A stretch of 64,000 nucleotides of DNA from Demequina sp. NBRC 110055 (GCF_002090135.1 NZ_BBRL01000007.1:1-64000), one strand, 5' to 3'; positions 38,421 through 47,899 are shown, counted from the first letter of the stretch. The notes: generated by a model not told the origin, from the sequence alone. Numbers and translations are program-made.

Positions 38421-39527
38421 ATGAGGGCGGGGCCGATGCCTGGGCGAGGTGACGTTCTTCACCTCACCGGGCCGGTCCTCGTCGACGACGACACGGTCCG
38501 CGCTGAGGCGTGGGTGGTGGGCGGCCGCATCACCTTCGAGCGGCCGATGCATTCCGGCACGCCCGTACGCATCGACGGCTGGGTGCTTCCCGGGCTGGTC
38601 GACGTCCACTGTCACATCGGCCTCGACTCCGGCGGTGCCACCGACCGTGAGCTCGCGGTCAAGCAGGCAAGCGTGGATCGCGACGCCGGTACCCTCCTGA
38701 TTCGCGACGCCGGCAGCCCCCTCGACACGGCCTTTGTGCACGAACGCGATGACCTCCCACGCCTGATCCGCTCCGCGCGCTTCATCGCGCGTCCCAAGCG
38801 TTACCTCCGGGGCTATGCGCGCGAGATCGAGCCGCAGGAACTGCCGAACGTCGCGCGCGAGGAGGCCGCCAAGGGCGACGGTTGGATCAAGCTCATCGCC
38901 GACTGGATCGACCGCGACGCGGGTGACCTCACGCCACTGTGGAAGCCCGCACTCCTGGCCGAGGCACTCGCTGGCGTCCACGCCGCCGGCGCGCGGGCCA
39001 CCGCTCACACATTCTCGACCGAGGCGATCGGCCCGCTCCTCGAGGCGGGCATCGACTGCCTCGAGCACGGCACCGGCATGACCGCTGAGCACATCGAGAC
39101 CGCCGCCAAGCGCGGCATCCCCGTGGTGCCCACCCTGCTGCAGGTCGACAACTTTCAGGGCTTCGCCGACGCAGGGGAGCCGAAGTTCCCCGCCTACGCG
39201 GCACGCATGCGCCGCATGCACGCCCGCCGCTACGAGCACGTGCGTGACCTGCACGACGCCGGGGTGCCGCTGCTGGTGGGGACGGACGCGGGCGGCACGC
39301 TCGGCCACGGCCTGCTGCCGCGCGAGGCGAGCGAGATGGCCAAGGCGATTCCCGCATCGGCCGTCGTGGCCGCCGCCACCTGGAAGGCGCGCGCGTTCCT
39401 CGGCGTCGACACGCTGACCGAGGCCGCGAGCGCGGACCTCGTGGTCTACGACGCCGACCCACGCGAGGACATCCGCGCGCTAGCGGGTCCCGCCGCCGTG
39501 GTGCTGCGCGGCACACGCGTGGCCTGA
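38421..39527 (+). CDS. amidohydrolase-family protein
   Basis: 368 residues. The metal site HxH is in DVHCHIG, with further His in TAHTF and CLEHGT and the Asp in GTDAGG, matching imidazolonepropionase/prolidase-like amidohydrolases. A possible bridging Lys is in DGWIKLIADW. The natural substrate is unknown. It lies 5 bp after ffh, its usual neighbour in several actinobacteria. Start could be ATG 38421 or 38436. Confidence 0.85.
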   Translation: MRAGPMPGRGDVLHLTGPVLVDDDTVRAEAWVVGGRITFERPMHSGTPVRIDGWVLPGLVDVHCHIGLDSGGATDRELAVKQASVDRDAGTLLIRDAGSPLDTAFVHERDDLPRLIRSARFIARPKRYLRGYAREIEPQELPNVAREEAAKGDGWIKLIADWIDRDAGDLTPLWKPALLAEALAGVHAAGARATAHTFSTEAIGPLLEAGIDCLEHGTGMTAEHIETAAKRGIPVVPTLLQVDNFQGFADAGEPKFPAYAARMRRMHARRYEHVRDLHDAGVPLLVGTDAGGTLGHGLLPREASEMAKAIPASAVVAAATWKARAFLGVDTLTEAASADLVVYDADPREDIRALAGPAAVVLRGTRVA

Positions 39528-39581
39528 CTCCCAGGAAACTCCCAGACGACGGGCGGGCCATTCCCAGCGTTCGCGACTGGG

Positions 39582-40148
39582 ATGGGAGGCATGAAGCTCT
39601 CCTCCGGCATCATCGTCACGGGCCTCGCCGCCACGATGCTCACCACCGGTGCCGTCCTCGGCACCGGCTTTCTGTCGACGGCCGAGACCACGATCGGCGC
39701 GAGCGCCGCCGCCACCTCGCCTGCGGCCGTCATGGGAACCGACCCGGCCACGGACACGCCCGCCACCACAGACTCCGCCACTACCGGCTCCGCCACGACA
39801 GACTCCGCCACCACAGGCTCCGGCACCGCCGCCGAGGCGACGACGGAGGCGAGCACCTCCGAGGCTGGCGCCGCGACCTACGACGGCGCCGCGGTTCAGA
39901 CCCGCTACGGCGCTTTCCAAGCCCGCGTCACGGTCGAGGACGGCGTCGTGACGGACATCGCCTGGCTCCAGGAAGGCGAGAGCGACCCGCACTCGCAACG
40001 CATCAACGACACTGCCGTGCCGGCCCTCGTGGAAGCGATCCTCGAGGCGCAGAGCATCGACGTCGGCTACATCTCGGGCGCGAGCTACACCTCGCAGGGT
40101 GTGGAGGACGCCGTGCAATCCGCCTTCGAGCAGGCCGGCCTCGCATGA
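39582..40148 (+). CDS. exported FMN-binding-domain protein 1
   Basis: 188 residues. A signal/anchor helix (about 8-32) is followed by a Thr/Ser/Ala linker of imperfect TTDSATTGSA repeats (50-85) and a C-terminal FMN_bind domain (about 100-188). The domain contains SGASYTS, the site type whose Ser/Thr receives FMN from ApbE. It overlaps the reductase gene by 4 bp. ATG 39591 (MKLSSG) is an alternative start; neither has a well-placed ribosome site. Confidence 0.88.
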   Translation: MGGMKLSSGIIVTGLAATMLTTGAVLGTGFLSTAETTIGASAAATSPAAVMGTDPATDTPATTDSATTGSATTDSATTGSGTAAEATTEASTSEAGAATYDGAAVQTRYGAFQARVTVEDGVVTDIAWLQEGESDPHSQRINDTAVPALVEAILEAQSIDVGYISGASYTSQGVEDAVQSAFEQAGLA

Positions 40149-41521
40149 GCGCGCCGGTGATGGTCAGGACGGCGCCGTCGAGCCGCGACCGGGTGGCGCG
40201 GCGCCGCTCGCGACGCAGCGACACGCTGGAAGCCACCGCGTGGCTGGTGGGCGTCATCGCGGTGGCGTGCATGCTCGCCTCGGGCAGCGTGGACGTGACG
40301 ACGGCAGCGGGGGCGCTGATCGCCGCGGCCCGCGTCACCGGGATGGCCGCCTCCACGCTGATCCTCGTGCAGTTGGTCCTCATCGCCCGCGTACCCCTGG
40401 TGGAGCAAACGCTCGGCCACGACCGCGCCGCCGTGCTGCACGGCCGCCTGGGGCGCCTGGGATTTCTCATCATCCTCGCCCACGTGGCGCTCACGGTCCT
40501 GGGCTACGCCGCCAGCGGCGATGAGGGAATCGTCGCCCAAACCTGGGAGCTGATGGTCGGCTCAGTAGGACCCCTGTTCATGGCCTGGGCCGGACTGGCC
40601 GTCCTCATCGCCGTGGTCGTCACCTCGTACGCGGTGGTGCGCTCGCGGTGGCGCTACGAGAACTGGCACGCGGTCCACGTGTTCAGCTACCTCGCGATCG
40701 GCCTGAGCCTCCCACATCAGCTCACCGACGGCGAGACGTTCCTCACCCGGGGACTCGCGTGGTGGTACTGGGTCGTGCTGTGGTCCCTCGCCGTCGGTGC
40801 AGTCCTGGTGTTTCGCGTGATCCGTCCGCTCGTGCGCGCCGCCCGCCACCGCACCACCGTCGCCGCCGTCGAGCCCGTCGGGGACGGGTCGGTGGATCTC
40901 GTCCTGCATGGCCGCGCCTTGTCACGGATGAAGGCGCGGCCCGGGCAGTTCGTGCTGCTGAGGTTCCTCGCGCCGGGCATGTGGGGCCAGGCGCACCCGT
41001 ACTCCCTGTCGCGTGCGCCGCTTCCCGACTGGTGGCGCGTCACCGTCAAGCCGTTGGGCGATGCGTCGCGGGCCGCTGCGGCCGTTCCGGTGGGCACCCG
41101 CGTCATCGTCGAGGGGCCCTTGGGGATCTTTACCGCGGACCGGGCGCGGGGCGGTCACCTGGTGCTCGCGGGTGCTGGGGTGGGGGTGACGCCCCTCATC
41201 GGCCTGCTCGAGGATGCGCCCGACGGCGGTCGCTGCACCGTGATCGTGCGTGGCTCAACGGAGCGCGACATCCCTCACCTCGACGAGATCCGTCGCTTCG
41301 CCGCCGCCAAAGACGCCACGCTGTACGTGCTCACGGGCCCTCGCGGCGACGGATGGGCGCCCGCAGGACGCGACGCCGGCATCGGCCACCTGATTCCACG
41401 CCTCGCGTCATCGGACGTGTTCGCGTGCGGCCCGACAGGCTGGGTCGATGCGCTGGAGGCCGATGCTCGGGCAGCCGGGCTGGCGCGTGACAGCTTCCAC
41501 CGCGAGGTGTTCGCCTGGTAG
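40145..41521 (+). CDS. ferric-reductase-like flavocytochrome 1
   Basis: 458 residues. Six transmembrane helices with paired His suited to two b-haems (LHGRLG, LAHVAL, WHAVHV, PHQ) fill ~25-225. The ferredoxin-reductase-type C-terminal half has the FAD motif HPYSLSRAP, an NAD(P) loop GAGVGVTPL and the terminal VFACGPTGW. It would move electrons from cytosolic NAD(P)H across the membrane. Coupled to FMN-binding protein 1. Confidence 0.9.
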   Translation: MSAPVMVRTAPSSRDRVARRRSRRSDTLEATAWLVGVIAVACMLASGSVDVTTAAGALIAAARVTGMAASTLILVQLVLIARVPLVEQTLGHDRAAVLHGRLGRLGFLIILAHVALTVLGYAASGDEGIVAQTWELMVGSVGPLFMAWAGLAVLIAVVVTSYAVVRSRWRYENWHAVHVFSYLAIGLSLPHQLTDGETFLTRGLAWWYWVVLWSLAVGAVLVFRVIRPLVRAARHRTTVAAVEPVGDGSVDLVLHGRALSRMKARPGQFVLLRFLAPGMWGQAHPYSLSRAPLPDWWRVTVKPLGDASRAAAAVPVGTRVIVEGPLGIFTADRARGGHLVLAGAGVGVTPLIGLLEDAPDGGRCTVIVRGSTERDIPHLDEIRRFAAAKDATLYVLTGPRGDGWAPAGRDAGIGHLIPRLASSDVFACGPTGWVDALEADARAAGLARDSFHREVFAW

Positions 41522-41620
41522 GCGCTGCGCAAAAGATGGCGGTGTCCTGAGGAATAGGTCGGGGACGTGGACCGCGCGCCACGCACCCGGGATACTGGTG
41601 ACACCCGACCGAGGAGGACC

Positions 41621-42979
41621 ATGACGACGGTGCAGACCGCCGCCCGCGCACGGATGACCGCGCGCCGCGCCTGGTGGGCCGATGCCCTCGAGGCCGCCGT
41701 ATGGCTTGCCGCCGTGGCGGGCATCGCGCTGATGATCGCCTCGGGCGGCCTCGCGTATGCGTCGACGGCCGCCGACTGGCTCTATGTCTTCGGCCGGGCG
41801 CTCGGCATTGTGGCCGCGGTGCTGATGATGGCCCAGGTGCTGCTCGCCTCGCGCGCCCCGTTCGTCGAGCGCTCCATGGGCCATGATCGGGCCATCGCGA
41901 CCCACACCCGCCTGGGCAAGGTGGCGATCGTGCTCATGCTCGTGCACCTCACGCTGATGACGACCGTGACGGCCTCCTACGACGGCCGCTCCGCGCTCGA
42001 GCAGGTCCTGACCTGGCCGCAATACGGCTGGTGGATGCTGCTCGCGCTCGTGGCCGGCATCGCGTTCCTCGTGGTGCTGCTGACATCGCTGACGGCAGTC
42101 CGTCTGCGCTGGCCGTACGAGCGGTGGCACGCGGTGCACATGCTCGTCTATGTGGGCGTCGCCTTCGCGGTGCCTCACCAGTTCCTCGAGGGCTCCACCT
42201 TCCGCTCCGGCGGGCTCGCCTGGTGGTTCTGGGCGGCGCTATGGACCGTGTCCATCGGTTCGTTCGTGGTGTGGCGCCTCGCGCGTCCCCTCGTGCTCAT
42301 GGCGCGCCACGGCCTCACCGTCGAGTCGGTCGAGCGCCTGCCTGACGGCTCCGCGACGGTCACGATGACCGGACGCGACCTCGACCGGCTGGGCGCGCAG
42401 CCCGGCCAGTTCTTCCTGTGGCGGTTCCTCGGCGACGGGCTCGCGACGCAGCAGCACCCCTATTCGCTGTCCGCGGCGCCGGGGGAGCGCCTGCGTATCA
42501 CCGCCAAGGCCTCGGGCGACGGCTCGCGGGCGCTCGCGCACCTCACCCCCGGCACGCGCGTGATGGTCGAGGGACCCCTGGGCGTGTTCCACCACGGCAC
42601 CAGGACGGGATCGTCGCTCGTGCTCGTCGCCGCGGGCATCGGCATCACACCCATCAGGGCGATGCTTGAGCGGTGCGAGCCAGGCGACGACGTCACCGTC
42701 GTGGTGCGCGCGCGTTCGCGCGAGGAGGCGCCGCTTCTCGATGAGGTCGAGGCGCTCGCGAGCGAGCGAGGGGCGCGACTCATCGTCGCGCTCGGGCCGC
42801 GAGGATCCACGTGGGGGACGGCGGAGCAGCCCCTGGCGGTGCGTGACCTCGTCGACGAGCCCGCCACGACCGACGTGTACGTGTGCGGTCCGCGCGCATG
42901 GGCGCTGCAGGTGGCGGCCGATGCCGCGGCGAGCGGTCTTCCCGCCCATGCGATTCACCGCGAAGAATTTGGATGGTGA
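41621..42979 (+). CDS. ferric-reductase-like flavocytochrome 2
   Basis: 452 residues from ATG 41621 (GAGGAGG upstream). It is a clear paralogue of the previous reductase with the same His pairs (HTRLGKV, LVHLTL, WHAVHM, PHQF), HPYSLSAAP, AAGIGITPI and VYVCGPRAW. A GATACT hexamer at 41591-41596 may be its own -10. It is followed 4 bp later by FMN-binding protein 2, mirroring the first pair in reversed order. Confidence 0.9.
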   Translation: MTTVQTAARARMTARRAWWADALEAAVWLAAVAGIALMIASGGLAYASTAADWLYVFGRALGIVAAVLMMAQVLLASRAPFVERSMGHDRAIATHTRLGKVAIVLMLVHLTLMTTVTASYDGRSALEQVLTWPQYGWWMLLALVAGIAFLVVLLTSLTAVRLRWPYERWHAVHMLVYVGVAFAVPHQFLEGSTFRSGGLAWWFWAALWTVSIGSFVVWRLARPLVLMARHGLTVESVERLPDGSATVTMTGRDLDRLGAQPGQFFLWRFLGDGLATQQHPYSLSAAPGERLRITAKASGDGSRALAHLTPGTRVMVEGPLGVFHHGTRTGSSLVLVAAGIGITPIRAMLERCEPGDDVTVVVRARSREEAPLLDEVEALASERGARLIVALGPRGSTWGTAEQPLAVRDLVDEPATTDVYVCGPRAWALQVAADAAASGLPAHAIHREEFGW

Positions 42980-42983
42980 ACCG

Positions 42984-43478
42984 ATGAGGACCACGGCAGG
43001 AGCGATGGTGGTAGGCGCGTCAGCGGTGATGCTCGCCGCCGGAGTCGTCGCCGCCCCGGAAATGATCGGTGCGCTCGACGGTGACGCCGACCCCACGGCC
43101 ACCGGGCAGGGCGGTAACACCGACGCGACGCCCACACCCGCAGGCACGGATGGCGGCGCGTCCAGCGACGCGACCCCAGACGCGGGCGCCGGGGCCGGCG
43201 TCACCGGCACGTTCGACGGCCCCGTCGTGACCAACATTCGCGGCGACTACCAAGTGAGCCTCACCTTCGAGGACGGCGTGCTGGTCGACGTCGCGTTCCC
43301 CGTCGCGGGCACCGACGCCCCCGAATCGCGTGTCATCAATGAGCAGTCCCTGCCGGTGCTCGAGGAAGAGATGCTCGCGGCGCAGGACTGGGACGTCGAG
43401 TACGTCTCCGGTGCGAGCTACACGTCGCCCGCCATGATCGAATCCGCCGAGGCGGCCTTCGCGGAGGCGGGCCGGTGA
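42984..43478 (+). CDS. exported FMN-binding-domain protein 2
   Basis: 164 residues. It has a signal/anchor (about 1-25), a Gly/Ala/Thr/Asp linker (28-70) and an FMN_bind domain with VSGASYTS near 145. The domain resembles that of protein 1 (DVGYISGASYTS against DVEYVSGASYTS), so they are paralogues. It overlaps apbE by 4 bp, which suggests a tight product-modifier pairing. Confidence 0.88.
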   Translation: MRTTAGAMVVGASAVMLAAGVVAAPEMIGALDGDADPTATGQGGNTDATPTPAGTDGGASSDATPDAGAGAGVTGTFDGPVVTNIRGDYQVSLTFEDGVLVDVAFPVAGTDAPESRVINEQSLPVLEEEMLAAQDWDVEYVSGASYTSPAMIESAEAAFAEAGR

Positions 43479-44272
43479 GCGAGCGCCGCCACTTCGTCGC
43501 GATGGCCATGGACGTCGACCTCGAGATCGTCGGCGACGTGGAGCCCACCACCGTCGACGCCCTGTCTCATCACCTCGAGACCGACCTCGCCTGGGTCGAC
43601 AGCGTGTTCTCCACCTACCGCGAGGACAGCTGGATCAGCCGCATCAACCGCGGCGAGGCGAGCCTTGCGGACGCGCCGCCCGCGCTCGCGGAGGTGCTCG
43701 ACCTGTGCGAGAGCTTCCGCGACGAAACCGACGGCCTGTTCGATGCCCGCACGCCCGACGGGCGCATCGACCCCACCGGGATCGTCAAGACGTGGGCCCT
43801 CGAGCGCTCGCGGTGGCGCCTGAGCCTGCTGGGCGCGGATGGCTGGCGCCTGGCGTGCTCGGGCGACGTCACGGTGGCGGGGCGGGCTCCTACGGAGGCC
43901 GGCTGGCGCATCGGCCTCGCTGACCCTCGCCACGCCCCCGGGCCCGACGTTCCCGTCGTCGGTGTCGTCACGCTCGGCGCGGGCGGGCCCGCCGCCACCG
44001 GCATGCATGCGCTCGCCACGTCGGGTCTCGCGCACCGCAGTGGCCACATCTGGGACCCGCGGACGGGTCAGCCGGCCGCTCAGATCGCCCAGGCCAGCGT
44101 CATCGGCGAGGACCTGGTGCGCTGCGATGCGTGGGCCACCGCTGTCGTCGTGGGAGGCAAGGCCGCGGCCCGCGCCGCCCAGCGTCACGGGGTCGAGGTG
44201 CAGGCGCTCAGCATTGTGGAGGGCGCCGTGAGGGCCTCGCGCACCGCGGGCTGGCGATCCACAGGCTCCTGA
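43475..44272 (+). CDS. apbE: FAD:protein FMN transferase
   Basis: 265 residues from GTG 43475, overlapping the FMN-binding gene. The ApbE core is present: FSTYREDSWISRIN, FDAR(T)PDGRIDPTGIVKTWA, and ATSGLAHRSGHIWDPRTG, with the C-terminal DAWATAVVV. ApbE attaches FMN from FAD to Ser/Thr of FMN_bind domains, a Mg-dependent reaction. Unlike many ApbE, the N-terminus (MSERRHF) has no signal peptide or lipobox, which implies a cytosolic enzyme. Confidence 0.92.
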   Translation: MSERRHFVAMAMDVDLEIVGDVEPTTVDALSHHLETDLAWVDSVFSTYREDSWISRINRGEASLADAPPALAEVLDLCESFRDETDGLFDARTPDGRIDPTGIVKTWALERSRWRLSLLGADGWRLACSGDVTVAGRAPTEAGWRIGLADPRHAPGPDVPVVGVVTLGAGGPAATGMHALATSGLAHRSGHIWDPRTGQPAAQIAQASVIGEDLVRCDAWATAVVVGGKAAARAAQRHGVEVQALSIVEGAVRASRTAGWRSTGS

Positions 44273-44329
44273 CGTCCGTTCACCGGCGTGCGCTACTGTG
44301 TCCGGCACAGGTCCTGGCGAGAGGGAACG

Positions 44330-44965
44330 ATGGCACAGCGCATCCTTTCCGCCGCGGCTCTGGCGCTGGGGGGCGCGCTGGCGCTCGGTGGTTGTAGCTC
44401 GATGGCGAGCGACGTGACACTGACGAGCACCGTGGTGGAGACAGCGTCCCCGCCCGCGGAACACCTCGCGACCCCGGCCTCGGGCACCGCCCCCGTGGGT
44501 CTCGCGGACGACACCCAGTCGGACATCGCCCGCCTGATCAAGCTCAATGCCGCGCAAAACGACGACGGCACCATGGGCTCCGGGTGCGCTCCCCAGGAAG
44601 ATGATGTGGTTCCCGACGGCACCTGGTACGTGTTCGTCTCCCATGTCACTGCTGAGGGCGCCGAGGTGGACATCGCGTGCATGTTCGGCGAGGGCTCCGA
44701 GCAATGGGAGGTCGCCCGCGAGGGCGCCGAGGGGGACTGGGCCAACCACGTCGTCACGAACGATGTGGTTCACCGCGTGCAGATCACCACGAGTCCCGAC
44801 GTGGTCGCGTACCTTGCCACCTTCGATTGGCGGCCCGTCGACGCGCAGACCGCCCTCTCCCAGGGCACGCAGCTCGGCGAGCGCGAGTCGGCCGGCGTGT
44901 GGATCGTCGTCGAGGACGGGCTGATTGTCCAGGTCATCGAGCCTGAGGCCACGAACGTCGCCTAA
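44330..44965 (+). CDS. lipoprotein of unknown function
   Basis: 211 residues from ATG 44330 (GAGAGGGA upstream). The signal peptide ends in lipobox LALGGC (Cys near 22). A Thr/Pro linker leads to a soluble domain with two Cys (SGCAPQ and IACMF) that may form a disulfide. No recognised family. It lies 57 bp after apbE and could belong to the redox cassette, but nothing in the sequence proves it. Confidence 0.75.
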   Translation: MAQRILSAAALALGGALALGGCSSMASDVTLTSTVVETASPPAEHLATPASGTAPVGLADDTQSDIARLIKLNAAQNDDGTMGSGCAPQEDDVVPDGTWYVFVSHVTAEGAEVDIACMFGEGSEQWEVAREGAEGDWANHVVTNDVVHRVQITTSPDVVAYLATFDWRPVDAQTALSQGTQLGERESAGVWIVVEDGLIVQVIEPEATNVA

Positions 44966-44970
44966 CGCAT

Positions 44971-44999
44971 TTCCGCCAGCGCCGCGCGTCTGGCATAAT
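44971..44999 (+). promoter_or_regulatory. candidate promoter of rpsP
   Basis: TTCCGC (44971-44976) and CATAAT (44994-44999) are 17 bp apart, about 117 bp before rpsP. The leader between shows no clear known riboswitch. Confidence 0.45.
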
Positions 45000-45115
45000 A
45001 GTGCGTTGGCTGACGCGGCCCTCTACCCGCGGCCAGCTATTCGTCTTGCTAGCGGACCTGACCCGATTTCCCCGGGACCGGCGAGCCGGCTCACACCGAA
45101 TAAAGGAGAACAGCC

Positions 45116-45598
45116 ATGGCTGTGAAGATTCGCCTCAAGCGCTTCGGCAAGAAGCGCGCCCCGTTCTACCGCGTCGTGGTGATGGACTCGCGCACCAAGC
45201 GTGACGGCCGCGCCATCGAGGAGATCGGCAAGTACCACCCCACCGAGGAGCCCTCGGTCATCGAGATCGACTCCGAGCGTGCGCAGTACTGGCTGTCCGT
45301 GGGCGCCCAGCCCACCGAGCAGGTTGCCGCGCTGCTGAAGCTCACCGGCGACTGGGGCAAGTTCAAGGGCGAGAAGGATGCCACCAGCACCGTCAAGGTT
45401 GCCGCTGGCAAGGCTTCCGCCGAGGACCAGATCAAGGCTCAGGCCGACGCCGCCGAGAAGCTGAAGGCCGACAAGGCCGCCGCTGCGGAGAAGGCCAAGA
45501 AGGAGGCCGAGGAGGCCGCCAAGGCCGAGGCCGCCGAGGCTGAGGTTCCCGCCGAGGAGCCCGCCGCCGACGAGGCCGCTGAGTCCGAGGAGAAGTAA
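45116..45598 (+). CDS. rpsP: 30S ribosomal protein S16
   Basis: 160 residues. The S16 core ([13 protein letters not shown] ... YRVVVMDSR) covers the first ~85 residues; the rest is an Ala/Glu/Lys-rich extension typical of actinobacterial S16 but on the long side. AAAGGAG lies before the ATG. It opens the conserved rpsP-khpA-rimM-trmD-rplS block; here rimM is separated by an inserted lipoprotein gene. Confidence 0.98.
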   Translation: MAVKIRLKRFGKKRAPFYRVVVMDSRTKRDGRAIEEIGKYHPTEEPSVIEIDSERAQYWLSVGAQPTEQVAALLKLTGDWGKFKGEKDATSTVKVAAGKASAEDQIKAQADAAEKLKADKAAAAEKAKKEAEEAAKAEAAEAEVPAEEPAADEAAESEEK

Positions 45599-45600
45599 TC

Positions 45601-45831
45601 GTGGTCGTCGACGCCCTCGAGTTTCTGGTCAAGAGCATTGTCCGCAACCCGGACGATGTCACCGTGACCGAGCGCTCGGGCCGTCGCGGCATCACCCTCA
45701 ACGTGGTGGTGCACCCCGATGACCTTCCCCGAGTGATTGGCCGCCGCGGCCGCACCGCGACCTCGATCCGCACCGTTATCGACGCCATCGCGCGCGATGA
45801 CGTGCGGGTCAACATCGTGGACGTCGCGTAA
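45601..45831 (+). CDS. khpA: KH-domain RNA-binding protein KhpA
   Basis: 76 residues: one KH domain with the GxxG loop as GRRG in VIGRRGRTA. The family binds RNA and, with KhpB/Jag, influences cell division in Gram-positives. GTG start is 2 bp after rpsP. A strong terminator follows. Confidence 0.95.
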   Translation: MVVDALEFLVKSIVRNPDDVTVTERSGRRGITLNVVVHPDDLPRVIGRRGRTATSIRTVIDAIARDDVRVNIVDVA

Positions 45832-45846
45832 CGCCTCACTCCATCA

Positions 45847-45884
45847 CGACACCCCCGTCACCCATCAGGGTGGCGGGGGTGTCG
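45847..45884 (+). terminator. terminator after khpA
   Basis: 17-bp arms (45847-45863 and 45868-45884) pair with one mismatch around ATCA. It ends 39 bp before the stop of the convergent lipoprotein and may serve both. Confidence 0.8.
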
Positions 45885-45922
45885 TCGTTGGTGGGGCCGA
45901 TGCGGCGCTTACTCCAGGCGCG

Positions 45923-47131
45923 TTAGCGGCGGCCGGGGCCGCCACCCATGCCGCCGCCTTCGCCGCCCATGTCACCGCCCATCATCTGGTTGGTCATCTC
46001 GGTGACCGCCTCGCCGTTGACGGTAACCGTGGCGCCTGACAGGGTGCCGGAACCGTCGTAGTCGAACGCCGACTGGGCGGTGATGGTGAGGGTGCCCCCG
46101 GTGATGGTGAGGTCGCCATTGGAGTCGATGGCGTCGGTGTCGCCCGAACCCATCGTGATCTCGAGGGTGCCGCCGTTGATCGTGATGCTCAGGCCGCTTG
46201 TGATGATGTCCGAGGTCGCGGCGTTGATGCCGTCGTCGCTCGCGTTGAGGGTGATGGTGCCGTCGTCGATGACGATGACGGGCGCCTCGATGCCCTCGAC
46301 CGACTCGACGATGTCGAGCGTGCCTCCCGTGATGGAGACCTGCTGCTCGGCCTTCACGGCGTCGTCTCCCGACGAGACGGTGACGTCGCCGCCGGCGATG
46401 GTGAGCACGCCTTCACCCAGGTCGGTGCTGTTGGAGGCCTTGAGGCCGTCGCCCGTGGCGTCCACCGTCACCGTGCCGCCGGTGATGGTCAGCGTGTCTT
46501 TGCCGCGGATGCCGTCGTCGACGCTGGTGACGCTGACGTTGCCTGACTCGACGGTGAGGTCGTCCTTGCCCACGATGCCGTCGGCGAAGATGGCGGTGAC
46601 GTCGAGCGATCCGTCGCCCGTGATGACCAGGTCGTCGGCGGAGTAGATCGCGCCGTCGATCTCCTCGTCGGCGCGCGTCGAGGCATCGGTGACGGTGTTC
46701 GTGGAGCCGTCGGCGAGCTCGATGACGGTGAGGTCGGCGCTGTCGACCTGGATGGCGGCGCCGTCCGCCGACGCGATGTCCACGCCGTCGAGGACGAGCC
46801 GCACGGCGCCGTCGGTGTCGACGACGACCTGGCCGGACGACTCTCCGCTGAGCACGTAGGTGCCCGCCTCGGTGATGGTGAGGCCCTCATCTGTGAGCGT
46901 CACATCCGTCGTGGGCAAGCCATCCCAGTCGACGTCGTCCTCGCTCGCAACGGTCGCGGTGGTCTCCGAGGTGGTCGAGTCGGTGGCGGAGTCGGTGGCG
47001 ACGGCGTCGTTCGCCTCGGTGACGGTCGTGTCGCTCGTGCCGGAGGTATCCGTCGTGTCGCTGACGGAGCATCCGGTGAGGACGAGCGCACCGGCGAGGA
47101 GGCTCGCGGTGATGGCGGCGGGCAGTTTCAT
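45923..47131 (-). CDS. beta-helix carbohydrate-binding-like lipoprotein (Cthe_2159 family)
   Basis: 402 residues. Lipobox LVLTGC (Cys near 21) is followed by a Thr/Ser-rich stalk and then many ~20-residue repeats of DLTITGG / TLTITGG type, which form a right-handed beta-helix. The tail is Gly/Met-rich (MMGGDMGGEGGG). Pattern and repeats match the Cthe_2159 carbohydrate-binding family, which binds acidic polysaccharides with Ca2+ in its type member. It is inserted, opposite strand, between khpA and rimM, which are normally adjacent. Confidence 0.85.
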   Translation of the reverse strand: MKLPAAITASLLAGALVLTGCSVSDTTDTSGTSDTTVTEANDAVATDSATDSTTSETTATVASEDDVDWDGLPTTDVTLTDEGLTITEAGTYVLSGESSGQVVVDTDGAVRLVLDGVDIASADGAAIQVDSADLTVIELADGSTNTVTDASTRADEEIDGAIYSADDLVITGDGSLDVTAIFADGIVGKDDLTVESGNVSVTSVDDGIRGKDTLTITGGTVTVDATGDGLKASNSTDLGEGVLTIAGGDVTVSSGDDAVKAEQQVSITGGTLDIVESVEGIEAPVIVIDDGTITLNASDDGINAATSDIITSGLSITINGGTLEITMGSGDTDAIDSNGDLTITGGTLTITAQSAFDYDGSGTLSGATVTVNGEAVTEMTNQMMGGDMGGEGGGMGGGPGRR

Positions 47132-47365
47132 GCGGGGTCCTTTCCAGGGATCTGATGACGTCTACTGCACCAGTCATCCCTGGGAGAGGCCTGGGAACCG
47201 GCTAGGCGCTTGCTCCGGGCCCGCCTCCCCGGGGACGTACGCCCCTCCACGAATTCCTCGTCGAGGCCGTGATGGTCACCTCCGAGCCGCACGTGACGAT
47301 CGCAGCCTCAAGGGATGGGGTCTCGCCGATGCTGCGGCCCTCGCGGCGCCCCGTACGCTGGAGCC

Positions 47366-47899
47366 ATGAAGTTGACCGTCGCGCGCATCGGCCGCGCCCA
47401 TGGGCTCAAGGGTGAGGTGACCGTCGAGGTCCGCACCGACATTCCCGAGGACCGCCTGGTGCCAGGCGAGAGCTACGAGACCGAGCCCGCTAGCGCCGGC
47501 CCGCTCACCATCGCCAACGTCCGCACGCAGGCGGGTCGCTGGTATCTCAAGTTCGATGAGATCGCCACGCGCGAGGCTGCGGAGGGGGCGCGCGGGGTCG
47601 AGCTCGTTATCGACGGCGACGAGTCCGATGAGGACGATGCCTGGTACGTCCACGAATTGGTGGGACTGACGGCTCAGCGAGCCGGCGGCGAGGCGATCGG
47701 CGAGGTCGTCGACCTGCTCAGCATGCCCGCCCAGGATGTCCTCGTAGTGAAGGAGCCGAACGGCCACCGCGCGATGATCCCGTTCGTCGAGGAGTTCGTC
47801 GTCGAGGTCGACCTCGAGGCCGGCACCGTCACCCTGACCCCGCCGTATGGGTTGCTCGCGGGGGAAACGCCCGAAGACACGGGGGAGACCCGCGGATGA
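47366..47899 (+). CDS. rimM: 16S rRNA processing protein RimM
   Basis: 177 residues. The N-terminal [17 protein letters not shown](T) and C-terminal PRC-barrel [11 protein letters not shown] are conserved. It helps 30S maturation near S19. TACGCT lies 6 nt before the ATG with GGAG between, so the mRNA could be leaderless. ATG 47366 was chosen because upstream sequence does not match the family. It overlaps trmD by 4 bp. Confidence 0.96.
   Translation: MKLTVARIGRAHGLKGEVTVEVRTDIPEDRLVPGESYETEPASAGPLTIANVRTQAGRWYLKFDEIATREAAEGARGVELVIDGDESDEDDAWYVHELVGLTAQRAGGEAIGEVVDLLSMPAQDVLVVKEPNGHRAMIPFVEEFVVEVDLEAGTVTLTPPYGLLAGETPEDTGETRG

Noticed and set aside
39769..39829. Tandem CRISPR-like repeats
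   Set aside because: They encode the Thr/Ser-rich linker of FMN-binding protein 1 in frame; units are short and imperfect with no spacers.
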